Shown here one piece after another: positions 1-10,573 of a stretch of DNA of 64,000 nucleotides (positions within the stretch are counted from its first letter, which is position 1; each line of letters begins with the position of its first letter). Source of the DNA: Paramyrothecium sp. XJ0827 (Eukaryota > Ascomycota > Sordariomycetes > Hypocreales > Stachybotryaceae); the NCBI GenBank assembly GCA_020881915.1, contig JAJFPB010000004.1, positions 3,906,001 through 3,970,000 of the forward strand. The letters run 5' to 3'. The translations under genes and the position numbers were made by a program. Below the pieces are notes generated by a model that had not been told where the DNA came from, searched no databases, and saw only the letters and a program-made list of their open reading frames with translations.

Positions 1-1721
1 TTGGGCCAGGAGGATGCATCTTTCGACGAGGCGGTGCTTGCTCGCCAGTCATTCACCGTTGCGTAGCCTCGCGTTCCTGAAAGAAGCGGGCATGATGGCG
101 GCTGAGGAAGCCGTGCGGCAGGGGCCGGGCCTGTCGATGACGTTGACGCTGTCCAGGAGCCGAGGCGGTGCGAGGTCCTACAGTAGGTAAAGCAGGCAGC
201 GGTGGACGCAGTCTTCTTCAGGAGCATCGTCGAGAGTGATGCCAGTCGGCGCTCGGGAGGTCGAGCATGTTCGACGAACGGGGTTTGTCGGTGGCGATGG
301 TCGATGTGTCGCGTGAGCCAGAGTGCACCATTGAGCGTGGGCAGGATGCGGCGGAGGTGTGGAATCACCAAGATCCCCACTTGCGGGAGCCGGAGTCCGC
401 CCGCCGTTATCGATAAGCCGGGGCAGGCCAATGCATGGTAGCGTGCTTAGTCACTCTTCTTCACTGGATCTCACCTGGACCTTTGGACCCAACCCGCTGA
501 TGGCATACAACCTACCGTGTCTGGGTAAACTGACACCGCGGCTCCCTAGTAGCTGCTTTGACTATCCACAGGGCTAACTGGTAAGCAGGGTCCATATCTG
601 GCAGAGCTGTTCTTGAGGCTCAAAGCTTTTTGATTTTTGGGTCCTTTATGTCAAGACCCTCGGAGTATCATGCTGGTTATACCCGCTAAGTCGAAAGCAA
701 ACAAGATGGCCAAAACCTTCAACCTTCGCCTCGAGACTACTCAGCTGGCCTCTACGCTACGTAGACTGATCATTTCCTAGCACCGGGTGAAAGGATCGGG
801 AATCTTGTGATGTTTGTAACGACGTCGTCCGACATGTTCATACTCCCCAATGAGTTTGTTCGCAAACGCAGTTTTCATTCATTCTTTCTTCTCGTGGGCG
901 CTGTAACGGATAGGCGGATGGCGCATCCGCACCGGCGGGGTCTGAAGAACTGCGGGTAAACGGACTCTTTCAGACCAATTTGACCATGGCTTGCCAGACG
1001 AAGTATTCCGATGCGTAGCCATTGCACCCGTCAGCTGCACATCTCGTCCTGTCATTGACGTCGATCCCTGACGATGCCCAGGTTGTAGGAGTTCCTAATC
1101 CCCGATCCAGTGTCGTCCATCCCGACTTCAAAGCCGGGGGCCAGCTGTGAACGACCACGCGCCAGCTTCCAAACCGTTCAAGTGTATTTGGAATTCGTCA
1201 TCGGAAGCGAAGAAACGCCAACCGAGCAGTGACCCCTTGGGTCCTTTCCGAAAATCTGAGCGTGACCCCGGGAATCTCGAGAATTAGGTTCATCATGACG
1301 AACTGTTCCTCGACTGCACGACGTAATGATGGCGCGCGCGCCGCCCACCCATTGGCCGGACCGCACTCAGTGACGCCGGCACTTCTGCCCTCCGGCCAAC
1401 GACCCGTTCCACTTTTCCCTGTGCCGTTTCCCGAAGCTGCCGGCCCCTGGCCAATCAGGCCCCGCCCGCGCTGGACCATCCCACACAGCTTCAACTTGGA
1501 GGGTTGACCACAGCACTATCAAGCGCTCATCCGCGGACCCAAGCAACCCTCGGACAGCAAAATGAATGACAGGCGCTCAACTTTTCCCCAAAGTCAATGG
1601 TTGCTCCCGCTTAGGGACATGCTTAACCCCGCATGACCGGGCGCTTCTTGCCGATTCGGGTAACATTCCTGGGGAGGCCATGTGGATTAGGTCGAGCGGA
1701 GGTTTCGGGGCGACGTGCTAC

Positions 1722-1746
1722 GGTAAGGTAGGTAAGGTAAGGTAGG
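1722..1746 (+). repeat. GGTAAGGTAGG-type short direct repeat
   Basis: Five consecutive units of GGTAA or GGTAG lie about 220 bp upstream of the transporter start codon. The same AGGTA/TACCT vocabulary recurs in other intergenic parts of the window (8152-8172, 20431-20455, 35920-36000). Confidence 0.7.
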
Positions 1747-1828
1747 CCATGCTCTTGTCGGTTGCAGGAGTCGAGGAAGGACGTCAGAGAGCTGGCGGCT
1801 GCCAGTTGTTAGTGCTGAGGCTCCTGTG

Positions 1829-1834
1829 TATAAG
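1829..1834 (+). promoter_or_regulatory. Candidate TATA element of the acetate transporter gene
   Basis: TATAAG about 135 bp upstream of the ATG at 1968, a plausible distance for a fungal core promoter. Position and sequence are the only support. Confidence 0.35.
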
Positions 1835-1967
1835 AAGGAAACGGAACCCTCATGTTGGGCGTTGTATGAGACGTCTGCTGCTCTTCTAGTTATCAGATCA
1901 ATCCTCGTATTTCAAAGCGTCTTTCTTCAGATATACTACTTTTCGACCGAGTTTCGACCACGCAAAT

Positions 1968-2854
1968 ATGGCTTCTACCAACCCCAACCACCCCCAGCAT
2001 GGTGCCTACCAGCACTACACCCAGGGCCATGATCCCGCCAACCTCAACGGCGCCAACGGCACCGACTTCAGGGACGGCTACCTGCCCCAGTCCAAGCACC
2101 AGTCCACCGTCTCGCAGGTCTACAACCCGGAGTTCTTCAAGTTCGCCAACCCGGGTCCGCTAGGCCTCATCAGCTTCGCCATCACCACGTTCGTGCTGGG
2201 CATGTACCAGTGCGGTGTTGGGTACGTCTTGCAGCAAGGGCACATTGCTGTTTCGTTGGTGGTCTTTTACTAATCGTACATTACAGCCTCCCCAACTCCA
2301 ATGCCTTTGGCGAGGTCGGTCCTGACCAGGTGGTGTTTGGACTTGCCCTCTTCATGGGCGGACTGGCCCAGCTCATCGCCGGCATCATGGAGTTCCGCGT
2401 CGGCAACACTTTCGGTACTACAGTCCACATCTCTTACGGCGCCTTCTGGCTCTCCTTCGCCATGTTCTCGATCCCCGGTCTGGGCATCGCTGAAGCGTAC
2501 GGCGGCAACGCGCGGGCCCTCAGCGTTCACCTCGGCATCTATCTCATCGCCTGGTGCTTCCTCACCCTCATCTTCCTGATTGCCGCCCTCAGGACCAACA
2601 TTGCCATTCTTGCCGTCTTCTCCTTCCTCACGCTCGCATTCTTTTTGCTGGCCATCGCCCAGTTCATCCAGGTCACACACCCAACCAATGCGGTCCGCGT
2701 GAACCGTGCCGGAGGCGCCCTTGCCATCATCGATGCGTTCTGCGCTTTCTACGCCGGTGCTGCTGGCCTCATGACCCCAGCAACCACCATGGTTAGGTTT
2801 CCTCTGGGAGAGTTCGGCCGTTCACGACCTGTCGCCAACAAGAGTGCTGCATAA
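1968..2854 (+). CDS. GPR1/FUN34/YaaH (AceTr) family acetate/ammonium transporter
   Basis: Two exons, 1968-2221 and 2287-2854, joined across a 65-bp GT-AG intron, give 273 residues, a normal family length. After a polar N-terminal tail of about 60 residues comes NPGPLGL (residues 61-67), the variant of the family signature NPAPLGL that precedes the first membrane helix. About six hydrophobic helices follow (starting FAITTFVLGMYQ, then FGLALFMGGLAQLIAGIMEF and onward), ending in a short basic tail. Family members (Ady2/Ato1, GPR1, AcpA) sit in the plasma membrane and move acetate with protons or are linked to ammonium export. The gene stands alone. Substrate is inferred from the family only; acetate uptake, ammonium export or a sensor role cannot be told apart here. 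Confidence 0.93.
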
Positions 2855-3219
2855 GACAGAGTTGGCTTGCAACATTGGCAGTTTGTGGAATGAGAAGAGA
2901 GGGGAGTCTTGGTGCTATGAAAGGCGTTTTGGTTATGACAGAAATGAGAATTTTCCTTCACCAATACCCACAAGGGTAGAACAAGTGTTTATTTAGCTGT
3001 GAACATTTTAGTACTCACATCAGAGAAACAATAAACTTTAATCATTTTCACTACCAAGGTTCAACAAATAGCATAGGAGGAATGATCAGTGGACTCAAAA
3101 GCTATATTATGTATGGATGATAGGGCTTTTCAGCCATCGTTATTAAGTGACATTATCGTGGCATAATAGTACAACGGATCGTTGACCGGATCCATGACGG
3201 CTCACGTTCTCTTGATGTT
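2855..3219. other. Convergent 3' intergenic region
   Basis: Space between the stop codons of two convergent genes. It is AT-richer than its surroundings and holds only 3' untranslated sequence as far as I can see; no RNA gene is recognisable. Confidence 0.6.
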
Positions 3220-3865
3220 TTACAACGACTTCTTGATCTCCTCCGCGGCACCCTTAGCCTTGCCCTTGGCCTCGTAGGTAGCTCCCTTGGCCTTGCCCTC
3301 GATCTCGCTGGCCTTGCCGGCGGCCTTGCCCTTCAGCTCCTCCACCTTGCCGGCGAGGTTGGTCTCGCTGTTGACCTCGTTGGCGGTGCCCTTGGCCTGA
3401 CCTTCGACCTCTTTGGCGACGCCCTTGACCCGGCCTTCGACCTCGCTAGCCTTGCCGGCGGCCTTGCCCTTCAGCTCCTGCGCCTTGCCGGCAATGTTGT
3501 TCCGACTGGTGACCTCATCTGTGGTCTGCTTGAGCTTCTCCGCGGCGGATGCTGAAGGCATGTGTCAGCAGGCTAGGCTTCCAAAGCAGGGGGGGACGCA
3601 TGCATGACGCAACTTGATGAACAGCACCAGAAGAGATATGCAGCAACAAGTTACGGTGAAAAAGGAATCACTTACTGGCAACGTCGATGCCGTCGACGAG
3701 CTTCTCGCTCACGGCACGGTCCACCGTCTTCAGGCCATCCTTGACAGACTCGGTGGCGGTCCTTTGAACGGCGATGGAGGTGGTAAAGGTCCGGGGTGCG
3801 CTGAAAGCAACGGCACGCGGCAGCATGGCCACGCGGCGGACGGCGGACTCTGTGAGGAAGGACAT
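3220..3865 (-). CDS. Small LEA-like/CsbD-like repeat protein with mitochondrial presequence
   Basis: Exon 1 (3865-3676) and exon 2 (3551-3220) are joined across a 124-bp intron with a GTAAGT donor and a CTGAC...CAG acceptor, keeping frame and giving 173 residues. The first 35 or so residues are basic, Ser/Thr-rich and amphipathic (MSFLTESAVRRVAMLPRAVA), as in mitochondrial presequences. The rest is almost all Lys, Glu, Ala and Gly. It contains two near-identical blocks, N(I/L)AGK(A/V)(Q/E)ELKGKAAGKASE(V/I)EG, followed by further KGxAKE/KGxAxE units. Such sequences resemble LEA group 3 and CsbD-like stress proteins, which are disordered when wet and form helices on drying. The targeting and stress role are inference from composition; no catalytic motif is present. 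If exon 2 alone were translated from its own ATG it would lack the presequence. Confidence 0.8.
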
Positions 3866-4689
3866 TGTGATGGTTGTGTCTTTTTAAGATGCGTGTGTGA
3901 ATGTATAGGATGATGGCGATGGATTTCGGGCCGCCAAAGGATGGATTTATCGTGGTTATTTAGATGAGCTTGGGAGAGAAAAGTATAATGAAAAGGGTTC
4001 AAGACTTGTTAGATGCAGTGGTAGTCATTCGGGACGGTAAATGTACCTCGTGCGGCTGCTCTGCTCTGCTCTGCTACATCATTCCTCGCAGGGGCTGCCC
4101 GCCTCTTCCATGATGTCATGAGGGCTCAGAGCTCCATCCGCCCAACGACAGCGCGTGAAACCAGGGCCCCGCCTCTTGTCACGGCCCGTATGACGCAGAA
4201 GCGCGGCAACAAGCTCTCACTTTTTTATTTCGTGCACGCAAGCTCCTATCGGGGTTTCGCTGCGTCCATCTTTCTTTCCAAACTGCCACCCGTAACTTGA
4301 AGCGTTACAACGAGGCACACCTTAGTCCAGGGTTGGTCCCTGCACGAATCACTGGTGGAAGAATCAGATCTATCCATATCTGGGGTAGCTAGCGCCGCGG
4401 CCTCCCTCCGTTGCCGTGCTGAAACAACTTTGGGGAGAAGAGTCCGCGGTTTGGCGAGACACACAATGTCCAAAAATACTTCTGTTTCACACCATGTCTT
4501 CTCAACTACCTGCCACTACTAACTTCCTGTGATCATACCAATCTGGAACCCGTTTCTAGTTCAGATGCTGCGCAGCTTAAATCCAAAGCCACATGGACGT
4601 GCATAGCATCGCCGTCGCACCTCAGATAGTCGCCAAACGTGTACTCCAATACCGACTGTCGAGCGACTTGATCCACTGACTCAAGGAGC
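3866..4689. other. Intergenic, no gene seen
   Basis: Promoter side of the LEA-like gene (its start is at 3865) and 3' side of the membrane-protein gene at 4690-5502. Only short overlapping frames without protein character. A small CTCTG repeat lies near 4060. Confidence 0.55.
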
Positions 4690-5502
4690 TCACGGAGCCG
4701 TGGACGGTCGACGAACGCCCTCTTCCACGTCGAAGAATCCTGGGCGCCGCTGCGTCCGACCGAGCCACCGAGGTTGAGGTCTCCTCAAGATGGACCTGGA
4801 AATCTGCATGCTGGGAGGTCCAAAGCCCTGCCAGGGTGCCTGCGCGTTCGCCGGGCGCGTCCATCTCTCCGTGCCGGGGCTCAGCTGCCATTCCGCTAGA
4901 GGGATAGATCGTAAGGATGACGCTCGAAGCGCTCCAGCGGACTGCGGATGGTCTGAGCGCGTCCGCGAGCTAGTTCCCGTAGGGTCCGTGTATGAGGATG
5001 AATCGCCGGGAAACAACCCTTCTTCTCGTCTTCTGCGACGCATCGTGCTTCGCAGAATACAAGCCAGAGAGATAAAGGCTGCTACTGCCAAGAACAACGC
5101 AACCACCGCTAAAACAGTAGCTGCATTCGTCAACGTGTCGAACGCGCCGCTGCTCTGGGGTAGCGGCGTGTGGGCGGTTTGAGTCGCATAACGTGAGGAA
5201 CTTGTGTCGGCAGGCTTCTCATCGCTTGCCAATGTGCTTGATGCGAAACTCGATAGCATTGTCTCCTTCCCCAGTGTTATGTACCAGTGCGGCAGAGTTA
5301 TAGTCGTGAATATCTCACCAGCCGTATTTCGACTGGCAGCCTCCCTTAATTGAGTTGTGGATCCAATCGTCGGAACCGGCACGGCAGAATCAGAGGACGC
5401 CGTAACATAGCTCGGCCCATTACACGCGGAGTGAGATGTGGACTCAGGCACAACACCCGCTCCCGGAGGCCCTTCGCATAGGCAGACCGAGAGCATATCC
5501 AT
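4690..5502 (-). CDS. Hypothetical single-pass membrane protein
   Basis: I do not recognise this protein. One uninterrupted frame runs from an ATG at 5502 to TGA at 4690-4692 (270 residues); the frame stays open a little further upstream but offers only a non-ATG start. The first half is Ser/Thr-rich and could be an O-glycosylated extracellular part; it has Cys residues near the N-terminus but no clean signal peptide, so an upstream exon may be missing. A strong hydrophobic helix (LTNAATVLAVVALFLAVAAF and on, about residues 122-150) is followed at once by RSTMRRRRREE, a classic positive stop-transfer. The C-terminal 110 residues are Arg/Pro/Ser-rich and probably cytoplasmic. The layout resembles fungal wall-stress-sensor-like or other one-pass proteins, but no domain supports a function. 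Confidence 0.5.
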   Translation of the reverse strand: MDMLSVCLCEGPPGAGVVPESTSHSACNGPSYVTASSDSAVPVPTIGSTTQLREAASRNTAGEIFTTITLPHWYITLGKETMLSSFASSTLASDEKPADTSSSRYATQTAHTPLPQSSGAFDTLTNAATVLAVVALFLAVAAFISLACILRSTMRRRRREEGLFPGDSSSYTDPTGTSSRTRSDHPQSAGALRASSLRSIPLAEWQLSPGTERWTRPANAQAPWQGFGPPSMQISRSILRRPQPRWLGRTQRRPGFFDVEEGVRRPSTAP

Positions 5503-5831
5503 ATCAGTCCGTGGCCGAAACAAGGTCGCTGCGACTCAGAAGCGAGCAACAGCTCGAATGAATTTACCGAGTGCTCCATCCTAGAGTATTAAGGAAATGT
5601 CAGATACAGGCGTAACAGGCCATCTGGAACATTGTCGGCGCACCCTCGGCGCTGAACCGGTCGCAAATCTGTTTGTAGCACAGCGCTCTCGCTTGGATAG
5701 TCTTTACGACCAACGCATCCACATCTCGGTAAACAAGCACAGTATTGACAGTAACTTGTGCGACCCTTAGCCTATAGGAGCAAATTTGCCGTTGTCATGA
5801 AATAGATGTGCACTTTATGGAAGCTAATGGC
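5503..5831. other. Intergenic between two same-strand genes
   Basis: Holds the upstream region of the membrane-protein gene and the 3' end of GatB. A missing first exon of the membrane protein could lie here, for example using the ATG at 5579, but no splice pair fits well. Confidence 0.4.
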
Positions 5832-7682
5832 TCAAAGAGATCGAACACTGTCGAGTCTCGCCCTGAGAAACTTCTCCGCTGTCTGAGGATCGATGCGCTC
5901 TGTTGGTCCGTGGCGCAGCAGCTTCCCGAGAAGAAACATGAGCTTTCCTTGGGGATACTTGTCATAGGCAACAAACTCCCTTACCGTCGCCTCCTCTCCC
6001 TCAAGAACGCTCTCGACTAGAGAGGTGTACTCGTCCTCATTGATTTCGTGGAACCAGAGGTCGTTCTTCTCAATTGTTTCCGTCACTGTACCCTCCAAGT
6101 CGCCGAGGTAGGTCGTAAGAAGGAGTTGCTTGGCGACCTTGCCGGAAATTTGCTTGCGACAAAGGTGGTACAGGATTTGCGACAGTTGCAAAGCAGGAAC
6201 CTCCAGGCACTCGCCATCTGTCGTGAATGTCAAATCCCCTGCGGCGAGTGGGCCAGCTTTATAGGTTGTCAGTCTGCCAAGTTCGTGGAGGACCCAGTTG
6301 CTAGCCATCAAGGAGCTGCTCTTCTCCTCCAGCTCAATCTCGTCAACGTCAGCCCTCAATTTGGTCTCCAGAAGGCTCAAAACTTTGTAAAAATATTGGA
6401 TACGGTGGCCGTTGTCGAGGACCAAGAGTGACGCCGCATCCTTGGGCGTCAAATGGTGCTGAGCAAGTAGATTATCGAGCTCGGCGTCTGGTAAAACAGC
6501 AAGATTCGTTCGCAAATGGTCTATCAGGTCTTTTCCAATAACAAGCGGAGCAATATCCGGATCGGGCATGTAGCGATAGTCAACTTCGCCCTCTTTTCCT
6601 CGCAGTCTTCGCGTTTCCTTGGATCCGATGGTCCAACCACGCGTTTCCCCTGCAATCAAGTTGCCAGCTTCAAGCTCGCGGATCTGTCGATCCCGCTCGG
6701 CAATGATTGCGTCTTCGACAGCTTTGATAGTGCTTAGATTCTTTATTTCGGTCCTAGTACCCAAAGTCGCTGTCGCATCGTCACTTCTTCGTACAGAAAC
6801 ATTCACGTCGGCTCTCAGACCGCCGGTTTCCATGCCTGAAACGCAAGCATCGACGGTGTTGAGAAGCAACTGAATCTTACGAACCAGGACGGCGGCTGTG
6901 CGGGGGTGGTGTATTTCCGGCTCGGTGATGATTTCAATGAGCGGGACCCCGACACGGTTGAAGTCCAGCCAATTCACATTGCCGGTCTGCGCCAGGGTCT
7001 TCGCAGTGTCCTGCTCCAATTGCACTTGTTTGATACCAATGGTGACACTCTGCCCGTCTTGCGGAGAAATGCCATCTCGGTCGAAAAGCGTTATTTGCCC
7101 GTTCTTAGCAAAGGGTTGGTAGTACTGTGTAATTTGGTAACCAGACGGTTGATCCCACCAGAAGTAGTGCTTTCTATCAAAGCGACTGACGGGCTGGATG
7201 TCACAACCCAGTGCCAAAGCAGCGCGAACAGCAGGTACCAGTGTCTCCTTCTGGAAAAGAGGCTGGCTGCCCGGCATGGCCACGTCAAAAAGGGCCACAT
7301 GGCTGTTTGGTACGTCGTTGAACGAGGTCACTGCAGGCGAAAACAGCTTGCGCGCAGTATTGAGTTGGGCATGTATCTCAATGCCAACGGTGAGCTCCCA
7401 CCCATCAACCGTCTGCGAATCGCGCTTCGCCTTCTTTCCGCCTTGTTTCTTGGCTAATTTCGCCTCGTCCTTTAGCTTCTTCCGGAAAGGCACCGTCTCG
7501 GCCGTGGGCGACGTGGCAGCCGCATTGCAATCGCTGTGAAGTGACCGGTCAAGGCGCGGCCTATACGTTGTTTGACCGAGAGGTACCAAGCGTCTGAACG
7601 AACGCCCTGTTTGGCATGCCCTGTTTGCAATTGTACCTTCAAGCAGGTATCTGCTGAGCTCACGAATAGACGCGCGACGCAT
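5832..7682 (-). CDS. PET112: Mitochondrial glutamyl-tRNA(Gln) amidotransferase subunit B (GatB/PET112)
   Basis: A single intronless frame of 616 residues from ATG at 7682. Residues 1-90 are basic and Ser/Arg-rich, a mitochondrial presequence plus linker. The GatB catalytic region begins at WELTVGIEIHAQL and carries family landmarks in order: KLFSPA, the acidic-substrate region LFDVAMPGSQP, FDRKHYFWWDQPSGYQITQYYQP, the VNxxDFNRxGVPLIEI segment, and the LRADVNVSVR block. A C-terminal helical GatB/YqeY tail follows, ending near LLRHGPTERIDPQTAEKFLRARLDSV. Together with GatA and a fungal GatF-type subunit it converts Glu-tRNA(Gln) to Gln-tRNA(Gln) in mitochondria. Length and motif order are complete. 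It is divergent from the DUF6594 gene across 1.2 kb. Confidence 0.96.
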   Translation of the reverse strand: MRRASIRELSRYLLEGTIANRACQTGRSFRRLVPLGQTTYRPRLDRSLHSDCNAAATSPTAETVPFRKKLKDEAKLAKKQGGKKAKRDSQTVDGWELTVGIEIHAQLNTARKLFSPAVTSFNDVPNSHVALFDVAMPGSQPLFQKETLVPAVRAALALGCDIQPVSRFDRKHYFWWDQPSGYQITQYYQPFAKNGQITLFDRDGISPQDGQSVTIGIKQVQLEQDTAKTLAQTGNVNWLDFNRVGVPLIEIITEPEIHHPRTAAVLVRKIQLLLNTVDACVSGMETGGLRADVNVSVRRSDDATATLGTRTEIKNLSTIKAVEDAIIAERDRQIRELEAGNLIAGETRGWTIGSKETRRLRGKEGEVDYRYMPDPDIAPLVIGKDLIDHLRTNLAVLPDAELDNLLAQHHLTPKDAASLLVLDNGHRIQYFYKVLSLLETKLRADVDEIELEEKSSSLMASNWVLHELGRLTTYKAGPLAAGDLTFTTDGECLEVPALQLSQILYHLCRKQISGKVAKQLLLTTYLGDLEGTVTETIEKNDLWFHEINEDEYTSLVESVLEGEEATVREFVAYDKYPQGKLMFLLGKLLRHGPTERIDPQTAEKFLRARLDSVRSL

Positions 7683-8886
7683 TGCGTATGCGGCTCTGGG
7701 TTATGCAGGCAATCCACACCAAAGAGAGGAGGAAGAAAAAAATTGGGCTTTCGGGTTCCGGTGCAATCGTCCGACGTGCGCCGATTCGGGCTCGCAGCGT
7801 CACATGAACGGTATCCGGGAGCTGTGCGCAATCGTCCGCATTCGTTCTCGTGGATCCAGGGGCCACTGGCTCGCGCGCCTGAGCTTGTGATGTGTCTACC
7901 GCGTAGTGGCCGGCGTCGGAAGACCTTTCATTGGCGACCCGTTACAGAATGTCCAGCGGGGGTCGACGCGAGCGGGCTGCAGATGATTTGCGACCTAAAG
8001 GACCGCCGCGGCGGGTGGTACTTTATGCAGTCTTGTCTGCGGGTGATGTCTTGCCTCGCCCCGTGACGCTTGGGCAGAAAGCAGTTGCATCGACTGTTTT
8101 AGCCGCTACCAATGTTGAAGTTCAAAGAAGCTTTGCTAATTTATGAGAACCAAGGTAAGGCAAGGCAAGGTAGCTCTGGTGGAGCTCTGAGAACCCGGTA
8201 ACTTAGCATTGCTCGGCCCGTAAGAAAGCCCGGCCATAGACCTGCCCGAAACACCATGGACGTCAAGCCATAGTGCTTCGCGATAATTGCAAGAAAACAA
8301 CTTGCATTGCGGAGGATGTGTTGCGCCACGCATGGGTGACCGGGCTGGGGCCCCTCACCATATTTGGTCTCAATATGGTGCTCTCCAAGTCCCTCAGCTG
8401 CACTTTGGGCACCAATGACATTGTCATCACACCATCACCACAATGCAGGCGGCCATACAGTACGCTGGAGCCTCTGCACTGTAGCTTGGTTGCGTCCAAC
8501 ATCCCATCCCAACCAGGTCTACCAATCCGGGTATCTGGTTCACTCCGTCCGCTGCATTGCGCTAGGCCTGGCGGGTACGAAATGGCTACCGTGGCATGCG
8601 ATTGCTAACATGCTCACTTCTGTCTCGTGTTGTTCTATTTTATTATTCTCACAAGACCCCTCTGCTCACTATGATAGCTTGAACACAATGATGATTGCCC
8701 CCTGGTTTCTTTTGCGACGGGCCTTCATCGAAAGACTGCTTTGTTTGGACACATTTGCCAATGTCTTGAATCATACGACATCATCTTCTGCTCAGCCACG
8801 TCATTTCTAGCCTTGCGCTCCTCTATTTCTCCTCACCCACTCTCGTCGGCAATACTTGCCAGAGACCTTTCGACCCTCGCACAGTC
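7683..8886. other. Divergent promoter region between GatB and the DUF6594 gene
   Basis: No reading frame looks like a protein. It holds the 5' regions of two divergent genes. An AGGTAAGGCAAGGCAAGG short repeat lies at 8152-8172. Confidence 0.55.
8152..8172 (+). repeat. AAGGTAAGGCAAGGC short direct repeat
   Basis: Four tandem 5-bp units (AAGGT, AAGGC, AAGGC, AAGGT). Same family of short intergenic repeats as at 1722-1746 and, on the opposite strand, 36076-36110. Confidence 0.65.
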
Positions 8887-10573
8887 ATGACGTCCGCTGC
8901 TGAGGGGACCGGCGAAAATGGCTCCCAGGCCGCGCCGCCATTCATTGTTCTTCATGAAGCCAGCCATGAGTCGAACAGCATGTTGAACGGCGCTGAGGGC
9001 AATCCTAACCCAGCTTCGGGCGCACCTCTGTCGCCTTCTGCGACTTCCAATCTGACCAACTCGCCCGGTGGTGCAACTGCTGAATCGACTCCGACAGGTT
9101 CCGCGCCTCAGCCATCGGTCCCTCGCCCCGAAAAGGGAAGGCCCGAGAGGCCGAGAATTGAGAAGGGCGGCAAATTGACCAAGTTGGAGAAGAGGAACGC
9201 CATGAGACAGCAGGCGTCCGACGACCAACGCAAACCCGATGTTTGGTCTTACCTAGCCAACAGTCCCGCCGGGGGCCAATCGCCTGTTCAGGGAATAACG
9301 CACACAAGGCAAGGAAGCTACCCTGACCAGCCCTATGCTGGTCCATCAGGCCACTCGCAGGTGAACCCATACCAATCGCCGCCGCAGTTCAACAATCCCC
9401 AGCGGCCGGAGGAAGACTGGGCTTCGAATAGCTGGAACGCGCCCTACGGCGCTCCCGGCGCCTCACCCTCCGCTCTAACATTTGACGGGCACTTCCCCCT
9501 GGGAGCTCAACAGCCGCCCTTCCCGAATGGTCCTCGACCGCCGGACATGGCTCGTGGGCCCTCAAGTACAGCGTCTTTCTCCCCTATTTTTGTACAGACA
9601 AATTTCCCTGGCCCCAATGGAGTACATGGTCCGCCATTTGGAAGAGTGCCGTTGAGCGGCTACGAGCTCCTCGCAGCGAAGCTATCCGGGGGGCTGGGAG
9701 GACCACCTATCAAGCCGATATATAGGCGTTTCGAGGCACTCAACCATCGCCTCATGTTGCACTTGCAAGATGAGCTGACCGAGCTAGAGGAGCAGCTTCA
9801 CGCTCTAGATACATTGGACACTCAGGCACGTCAGCACCCGGGGGGCGTTTTCCCGGCATCCCGGCGTCAGGATAGTCCAAACCCAAACGCGCCCTCCGCG
9901 CAGAGAATGGAGCTGTTAGGGAGGATAGGTTACAAGATCTGCCAATACCGTGAGTGCCGTTCATGCCATGTGTGTAGTGCGTTCATCTCAACCTAACTGC
10001 ACGTCAACAGACCAAGTTATCACGTCTTTTAGGGAGCTTCAGGAGCTACATCCACCAAGTATGCCTGACATCCATGAGTATAGAACATACTTGGCCGCTG
10101 GGCACCCAGTGGTAGAGGAGGAGGCCAGGTTCCTGGATCTCACAGACGATCTTGTCAAACTGGACTTGGCAAGGGACGGCCCGCAAGAGCCATTTCCAGA
10201 ACCAATGTACACGCCAATGGCGCGCTCCTCGGCTGAAGAAGTCGGCTTTCCTCCGAATCACCACGGCGCCCGGGCGCATGAGGGGAAGCCCTCAGGGCCA
10301 CCTGCTGAAGCCGAGACTCAGAAGAACGATATTTCGAATGTCATGATGGCCATCTCCGTTGCCGTAGTTGCCCCCATATTCACATTCTTGATAATTCCAA
10401 GCTTTTCGGGACGCATGACCGTCGCATTGCTGATATGGAGCGGCGTGTGCACGGCCTTGCTTCAGTCCGGCTCGTTGAAATTGCTAACTAATGGTGGGGC
10501 CGCGATGGAGTGTACGATTGCCACGATAGTGTACGGGATTGCCATGACAATTATTGCGAGTGGGTTCAATTAG
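8887..10573 (+). CDS. DUF6594-like membrane protein
   Basis: Exons 8887-9949 and 10011-10573, separated by a 61-bp intron with a GTGAGT donor, give 541 residues. Residues 1-240 are low-complexity, rich in Pro, Ser, Gly and Asn, and probably disordered. A globular part follows that matches the fungal DUF6594 pattern: GYELLAAKLSGG, then PIYRRFEALNHRLMLHLQDELTELEEQL, a family hallmark in which a short helix repeats leucine and acidic residues, then MELLGRIGYKICQY. The protein ends with three closely spaced hydrophobic helices (VMMAISVAVVAPIFTFLIIP, MTVALLIWSGVCTALLQ, TIATIVYGIAMTIIASGF), typical of the family. The function of DUF6594 proteins is unknown to me; many are encoded in accessory parts of mould genomes. 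Start is the first ATG after an upstream stop. Confidence 0.85.

Larger units (their letters stand above)
1..1967. other. Intergenic, no convincing gene; may hold the tail of a left-edge gene
   Basis: No reading frame here is long enough or protein-like enough to call. On the + strand a frame is open from base 1 to a TAG at 64-66 (22 codons); it could be the last bases of a gene lying to the left, but nothing identifies it. The last 250 bases serve as promoter and 5' leader of the transporter gene that starts at 1968. A short direct repeat of GGTAA/GGTAG units lies at 1722-1746. Confidence 0.5.

Noticed and set aside
9950..10010. A separate second gene for the C-terminal half of the DUF6594 protein
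   Set aside because: A standard 61-bp GT-AG intron joins the two halves in frame and the conserved region continues across it.
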